The notes under the pieces are model-generated. The model was not told where the DNA came from, did not search any database, and saw only the letters and a list, made by a program, of their open reading frames with translations. Positions 8,110-11,984 of a stretch of DNA of 11,984 nt are shown in pieces. The translations under genes and the position numbers were made by a program. Numbering within the stretch: position 1 is the stretch's first letter; each line of letters starts with the position of its first letter. Source of the stretch: Anaerolineales bacterium (GTDB lineage Bacteria > Chloroflexota > Anaerolineae > Anaerolineales > Villigracilaceae); NCBI GenBank assembly GCA_016789485.1, contig JAEURE010000046.1:1-11984 (forward strand), in the 5' to 3' direction.

Positions 8110-8745
8110 CTACGAAATCGGTTCTTTTTGTACGATGAATTCGCAGACGCTGTCTCCGATGGCAACGCATTTGGATTCATTGACGCGGAATTCATTGCCG
8201 CCAGATACCCACTTGAGGCTTTCCTGCAGCAGACCGGTGGCAACGAAACAGACGGGTTTATCTGCGCCTGTGCGCCCCCAGCAGCATGGGCACTTGTGAA
8301 TGGTCCATACCCACTCGGTATCTTTTTCTTCCACAGTTGTTTGTTGATCACTCAGCTGGGAAAATATTTTTGCGAAAGCTGGCAGACCAATTCTCAGTTT
8401 GGATTGAAGCGGAAGGACAACGAAAGCTAAATCCGCTGCGCCTGCCAACGCTCCAAAATTCTTGAGCGCATCGGAAAATGTAGCGCGTCCTGCACGCAAG
8501 GCAAGCCCGCGCCCGCCGCGGGGACCGTACATTTCTTCAAGTGCGGAACCAATGGCGGAAAGCTCGACAAAATCAAACCCTTTATCAAGGTTGTCGGGCG
8601 GATAATTTTCTATGTAATGATTCAAACCAGCAAGGTTGAGAATGGCATTCAAACCATTTTTTCCCATCACTTCTTCCAGCGATTTGATGGTGATCAATCC
8701 AAATTTGTTAGGGTAGAACAATCCACTTTTTTGAAGGGGGGCCAT
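8110..8745 (-). CDS. V4R domain (4-vinyl reductase-like) sensor protein
   Basis: A 211-residue cytosolic protein with the V4R small-molecule-binding fold, known from BchJ and from the effector domain of aromatic-responsive regulators such as DmpR. Supporting segments are YGPRGGRGLALRAGR (73-87), FGALAGAADLAF (97-108) and the cysteine-rich end. That end holds H150, C152, C154 and C155 (HKCPCC), C166, C193 and C201 in SKCVAIGDSVCEF, a likely zinc or other metal site. There is no DNA-binding or ATPase domain, so it is a stand-alone sensor. The start is supported by GTGGAG (GGAG at 8751-8754), five bases from the ATG. It lies 10 bases after the roadblock gene and 16 before the response regulator, suggesting one operon and perhaps one signalling chain. 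The ligand is unknown; there are no chlorophyll genes here, so bacteriochlorophyll synthesis is unlikely. Confidence 0.82.
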   Translation of the reverse strand: MAPLQKSGLFYPNKFGLITIKSLEEVMGKNGLNAILNLAGLNHYIENYPPDNLDKGFDFVELSAIGSALEEMYGPRGGRGLALRAGRATFSDALKNFGALAGAADLAFVVLPLQSKLRIGLPAFAKIFSQLSDQQTTVEEKDTEWVWTIHKCPCCWGRTGADKPVCFVATGLLQESLKWVSGGNEFRVNESKCVAIGDSVCEFIVQKEPIS

Positions 8746-8755
8746 AAAAACTCCA

Positions 8756-9127
8756 CTAGATCAACTTCGCCAGATCTTCGGCGGCGCGACGCATATCAAG
8801 GAAGATCAGGCCAAGCTTGGCCTGTTCGCGTGCCAATGCGGTGAGAACTGCTTCTTCACCGACCGACATCAAAACAACGTACCCTTTTAAGCCCTTGATG
8901 TAAACCTGCTCAAGAGAGCCGCGTCCCAATTCGCCTGCAATACGTTCGCCCAATGAGAGCATCGCCGCAGACATGGCGGAAACTCGGTCTTCCTCCACAC
9001 CTTGCGGAAGAGCAGACGCAATGCTAAGGCCATCCACACTGACTACTGCTGAGGCTTCGATATCAGGTGATGAGGCCTGTAATTCGCGCAGGCGGTCCAC
9101 CATTTGTTGCGTACGGTTTTTAGACAA
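8756..9127 (-). CDS. Roadblock/LC7 domain protein (TTG start)
   Basis: A 123-residue single-domain protein of the roadblock/LC7 superfamily, whose members (such as MglB and Ragulator subunits) dimerise and regulate small GTPases. Typical features are the SAVVSVDGLSIASALPQG strand-turn-strand (26-43), the helix SAMSAAMLSLGERIAGEL (50-67) and the sheet LEQVYIKGLKGYVVLMSVGEEAVLTAL (72-98), then a closing helix. The TTG at 9127 is set by a near-perfect AGGAGGG (9133-9139) five bases upstream. It is the first gene of a four-gene unit under the promoter at 9195-9223. No Ras-like GTPase of the MglA kind is visible, so the partner must be elsewhere or may not be a GTPase. The family is clear; the role is inferred. 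Confidence 0.88.
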   Translation of the reverse strand: MSKNRTQQMVDRLRELQASSPDIEASAVVSVDGLSIASALPQGVEEDRVSAMSAAMLSLGERIAGELGRGSLEQVYIKGLKGYVVLMSVGEEAVLTALAREQAKLGLIFLDMRRAAEDLAKLI

Positions 9128-9194
9128 GCCAACCCTCCTGAAGGGATTTAACGCTCAAAAACACCAGAGACGTCAATTTAAGAATCGTTAGACT

Positions 9195-9223
9195 ATTTTA
9201 GAACATGGCAATCATTGTGTCAA
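9195..9223 (-). promoter_or_regulatory. Near-consensus sigma-70 type promoter of the roadblock operon
   Basis: On the minus strand a perfect -35 TTGACA (9218-9223), exactly 17 bases, then -10 TAAAAT (9195-9200, five of six matches to TATAAT). The -10 is 67 bases before the TTG start of the roadblock gene. Such a strong match suggests steady, high expression of a signalling unit. Confidence 0.8.
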
Positions 9224-9247
9224 GTTCGGCATACGGGAAACAAACAG

Positions 9248-9865
9248 TTATGAAAGCCGGCTGCGATTCGCCCGCATTTCCTCTGCTACTTTCAAAGAAT
9301 TTTCATCCCCGCGCTGCTCCAGTTTGTGGATGATATTCTCGTGGTCTTCATCATTTCGGTTCTGGCTGAGCTTGTAACCCGCGTCGATTCGAGTCACATC
9401 CAGCGCAAAACCAAAGACGCCTTTCATCTCTTTTTGGACAAATTCGTCTGGCAGATCCTCCAGGCGATAGGAAGTGCCCGCTTCATGCTTCCCGACCAGT
9501 TGACTCAACAGCGAATGCAGTTCCTCCCCTTCAACGGATCGGACCTTTCCATAAACATGAACCATTGTGTAATTCCATGTCGGCACATTGACATGGTTGT
9601 ACCAACGCGGCGAGATATAAGTGTGCGCTCCCTGAAAAATGAGCAATACCTCCTGCTCGCCAAAACTCTTCCACTGCGGGTTCGCACGAGACATGTGTCC
9701 CAGGATTGTGAGTGCGCCTTCCTCGCCTTCAATAATTTCAACAGTTAAGTGAGTTGCGACTAGTTTTTCTCCATCATGGCTCACTAATGCGGGAAAATTA
9801 TTCTGTTTCAGGAATTCGATGATTCTCTCACGATCTTCTTCACGGTAAAGTTTTGGGGTGTACAT
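9248..9865 (-). CDS. PaiB-family FMN-binding protein
   Basis: A 205-residue protein of the split-barrel flavin-binding family named after Bacillus PaiB, described as a negative regulator of protease and sporulation genes. Family blocks are the start MYTPKLYREED, GHMSRANPQW (56-65), YISPRWY (83-89), VPTWNYTMVHVYG (94-106) and KLSQNR (165-170). Start 9865 is chosen because the family begins with MYxPK; AAGGA stands 11 bases upstream. An in-frame ATG at 9877 would add four residues but has its purine run touching the start codon. The gene diverges from enolase across a dyad-rich region and has no clear terminator before the roadblock promoter, so some read-through is possible. There is no DNA-binding motif, so a flavin enzyme or redox role is equally possible. 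Confidence 0.87.
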   Translation of the reverse strand: MYTPKLYREEDRERIIEFLKQNNFPALVSHDGEKLVATHLTVEIIEGEEGALTILGHMSRANPQWKSFGEQEVLLIFQGAHTYISPRWYNHVNVPTWNYTMVHVYGKVRSVEGEELHSLLSQLVGKHEAGTSYRLEDLPDEFVQKEMKGVFGFALDVTRIDAGYKLSQNRNDEDHENIIHKLEQRGDENSLKVAEEMRANRSRLS

Positions 9866-9941
9866 GTAATAAATCATCCTTATTTAATTTTGGGAGTTCT
9901 GCATAGACTCCACGCAGTATTTGAGGAGCTAATTGTGGGGG

Positions 9942-9971
9942 GTCAAAAATGTGACTTCTGTCAAGATGACA
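9942..9971. promoter_or_regulatory. Cluster of GTCA/TGAC half-sites, candidate operator upstream of enolase
   Basis: GTCA-N6-TGAC (9942-9955) is followed by the perfect dyad TGTCA-AGA-TGACA (9959-9971). The second dyad overlaps the proposed -35 of the enolase promoter. Alternating half-sites at short spacing are typical of a dimeric regulator's binding region. The protein that binds is unknown. Confidence 0.4.
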
Positions 9972-9994
9972 TCTCCCAATGTTGGGATTATACT
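9966..9994 (+). promoter_or_regulatory. eno: Enolase promoter with a dyad in its spacer
   Basis: The -35 ATGACA (9966-9971, five of six) and -10 TATACT (9989-9994, five of six) are 17 bases apart. The spacer holds the perfect dyad TCCCAA-TG-TTGGGA (9974-9987), so a bound repressor would block polymerase. The -10 region also reads TATAAT on the minus strand (9987-9992). The leader to the enolase ATG would be about 90 bases. Confidence 0.6.
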
Positions 9995-10073
9995 AGAAGC
10001 AAGCACGGGACAAAAAGACGGTCTTCTCGCTTAATAAAATTCAAAATCAGACAATAAATCTGGTTTTAGATAA

Positions 10074-11390
<1,317 letters not shown>

Positions 11391-11394
11391 GCTC

Positions 11395-11426
11395 AAAAAG
11401 GCAGAGAAGATTTTCTCTGCCTTTTT
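11395..11426 (+). terminator. Intrinsic terminator of enolase
   Basis: A perfect 14-bp stem (AAAAAGGCAGAGAA at 11395-11408 and its complement at 11413-11426) with a 4-base loop and a long T-run, starting four bases after the enolase stop. The A-run on the 5' side would let it work in reverse too, but no minus-strand gene ends here. Confidence 0.92.
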
Positions 11427-11435
11427 TATTTTAGA

Positions 11436-11519
11436 CTGACTAGTTTGGGGCTAGACTCAGTTTATTAACAGGAAACAGGCTCGAGGTCCGTATGAAGCGG
11501 ATGTTGAGCCTGCTTTTTT
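11436..11519 (+). other. Two hairpins, the second with a T-run; possible small RNA or second terminator
   Basis: Part of the roughly 250-base gap between enolase and the ROK gene. The first hairpin pairs CTGACTAG (11436-11443) with CTAG/TCAG (11451-11460) around a 2-base bulge. The second pairs CAGGCTC (11476-11482) with GAGCCTG (11506-11512), plus an imperfect inner stem, and is followed by C and six T. The second is a good intrinsic terminator, although enolase already has one 50 bases earlier. It may back up that terminator or end a short RNA; no clear promoter for such an RNA is seen. Confidence 0.45.
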
Positions 11520-11566
11520 CATTTATGTTCAAAAAAGAATTCGGAGATAGAAGGCAAATAATAGTC

Positions 11567-11594
11567 TTGTATTTTTTCGAAACCTCATTATAAT
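11567..11594 (+). promoter_or_regulatory. Candidate promoter of the ROK-family gene
   Basis: An exact -10 TATAAT at 11589-11594 with a weak -35 TTGTAT at 11567-11572, 16 bases apart. It lies about 50 bases before the ROK start codon, just upstream of the inverted repeats at 11601-11626. Confidence 0.5.
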
Positions 11595-11600
11595 GAAATA

Positions 11601-11626
11601 GTTAGTTTATCTAACCATTAAACAAA
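11601..11626. promoter_or_regulatory. Overlapping inverted repeats, candidate ROK operator
   Basis: GTTAG-N5-CTAAC (11601-11615) overlaps a second dyad, GTTTA-N9-TAAAC (11605-11623), that can be extended imperfectly outward (TTAG... with ...CAAA). Both lie between the -10 box and the ROK start codon. The second dyad resembles XylR-type operators of the TTAGTTTG/CAAACTAA style, so autoregulation is plausible, but binding is inferred. Confidence 0.4.
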
Positions 11627-11642
11627 GTCTGGATATCACCTT

Positions 11643-11984
11643 ATGCTAACTGGCGATCAGGAAAAAGTACGGAAGGTAAACAGATCTCTTGTACTTAACA
11701 CCCTTCGCCTTCACGCGCCCACATCCCGTGCTCAAGTGGCCAATGTTACCGGCTTAACCCGAGGAACAGTTTCCAATATTGTTAATGTGTTAATTGAAGA
11801 AGGACTGGTTTTCGAAGACAAATTACAGGATTCAAAAATTGGGCGTCCATCCATTTCGCTAAAGTTAAGGCCTGATGGCGGCGCAGTGATCGGGGTGGAA
11901 ATTGGCGTAAACTTTATATCTGTACTTCTCACTAATTTCGTGGCGGAAATCTTATGGGAGATCCGGGTGCAAACCACCCTTTCG
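11643..11984 (+). CDS. ROK-family transcriptional regulator, N-terminal part (cut by the window edge)
   Basis: An open frame of 114 codons from ATG 11643 to the window end with no stop; it continues outside. Residues about 12-58 form a winged helix-turn-helix (VNRSLVLNTLRLHAPTSRAQ, then VANVTGLTRGTVSNIVNVLIEEGLV). GRPSISLKL (68-76), the usual wing and linker of NagC/XylR-type repressors, comes next. The ROK sugar-binding half begins at VIGVEIGVNFISVLLTN (82-98). In such proteins a sugar or sugar phosphate releases DNA. An in-frame TAA at 11619-11621 excludes a longer form. The ribosome binding site is poor. The effector and targets cannot be told from the visible part; genes to the right are likely targets. 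Confidence 0.88.
   Translation, partial: MLTGDQEKVRKVNRSLVLNTLRLHAPTSRAQVANVTGLTRGTVSNIVNVLIEEGLVFEDKLQDSKIGRPSISLKLRPDGGAVIGVEIGVNFISVLLTNFVAEILWEIRVQTTLS

Noticed and set aside
8094..8351. N-terminal 86-residue extension of the response regulator
   Set aside because: It overlaps the conserved cysteine-rich end of the V4R gene in another frame; the receiver domain begins right after the ATG at 8093.
8110..8745. Bacteriochlorophyll 4-vinyl reductase (BchJ) as the function of the V4R gene
   Set aside because: The fold is shared, but no chlorophyll or photosynthesis gene is nearby and the context is signalling.
9248..9865. PaiB-like protein as a classical DNA-binding repressor
   Set aside because: The sequence shows a flavin split-barrel pattern and no helix-turn-helix, so the family name alone does not support direct DNA binding.

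Overview
The window reads as a stretch of chromosome from a bacterium of moderate GC content, most likely a member of the Chloroflexota (class Anaerolineae or a close relative). The lineage call is an inference. It rests on two short-signal lipoproteins with low-complexity Ala/Thr/Pro linkers of a style common in that group, and on the mix of a polyprenol-phosphate sugar transferase, roadblock and V4R signalling proteins and a ROK regulator. There is no rRNA, tRNA, CRISPR array, transposase or phage gene, so the region looks like stable chromosome and not a mobile island.

Left part (1-4430, + strand): a tightly packed operon for breakdown of tyrosine through homogentisate. It enters the window inside 4-hydroxyphenylpyruvate dioxygenase and continues with a fumarylacetoacetate hydrolase family enzyme, a lipoprotein, a small cupin, homogentisate 1,2-dioxygenase and a second lipoprotein with SH3 and fibronectin-like domains. 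The genes overlap or lie a few bases apart. A hairpin lies between the cupin and the dioxygenase, and the operon ends at a bidirectional terminator (4391-4423). No maleylacetoacetate isomerase is seen, so the visible genes make an incomplete pathway.

Middle (4428-9250, - strand): the ribosome-associated GTPase TypA/BipA faces the operon tail to tail. Upstream of it is a four-gene transcription unit with a near-consensus promoter (9195-9223) and a terminator (6381-6407). In transcription order it encodes a roadblock/LC7 protein, a cysteine-rich V4R protein, a response regulator with a degenerate GGDEF domain, and a polyprenol-phosphate mannose synthase-like glycosyltransferase. This unit is the most likely place for an undescribed system: a ligand-sensing and nucleotide-signalling module genetically tied to a glycosylation enzyme. 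A PaiB-like FMN-binding protein lies upstream on the same strand.

Right part (9866-11984): a divergent control region full of dyad symmetries separates the PaiB-like gene from enolase (+). Enolase ends at a strong terminator, followed by about 250 bases with two further hairpins, one with a T-run, and then the start of a ROK-family repressor gene that runs off the window. That gene has operator-like inverted repeats just upstream of it.
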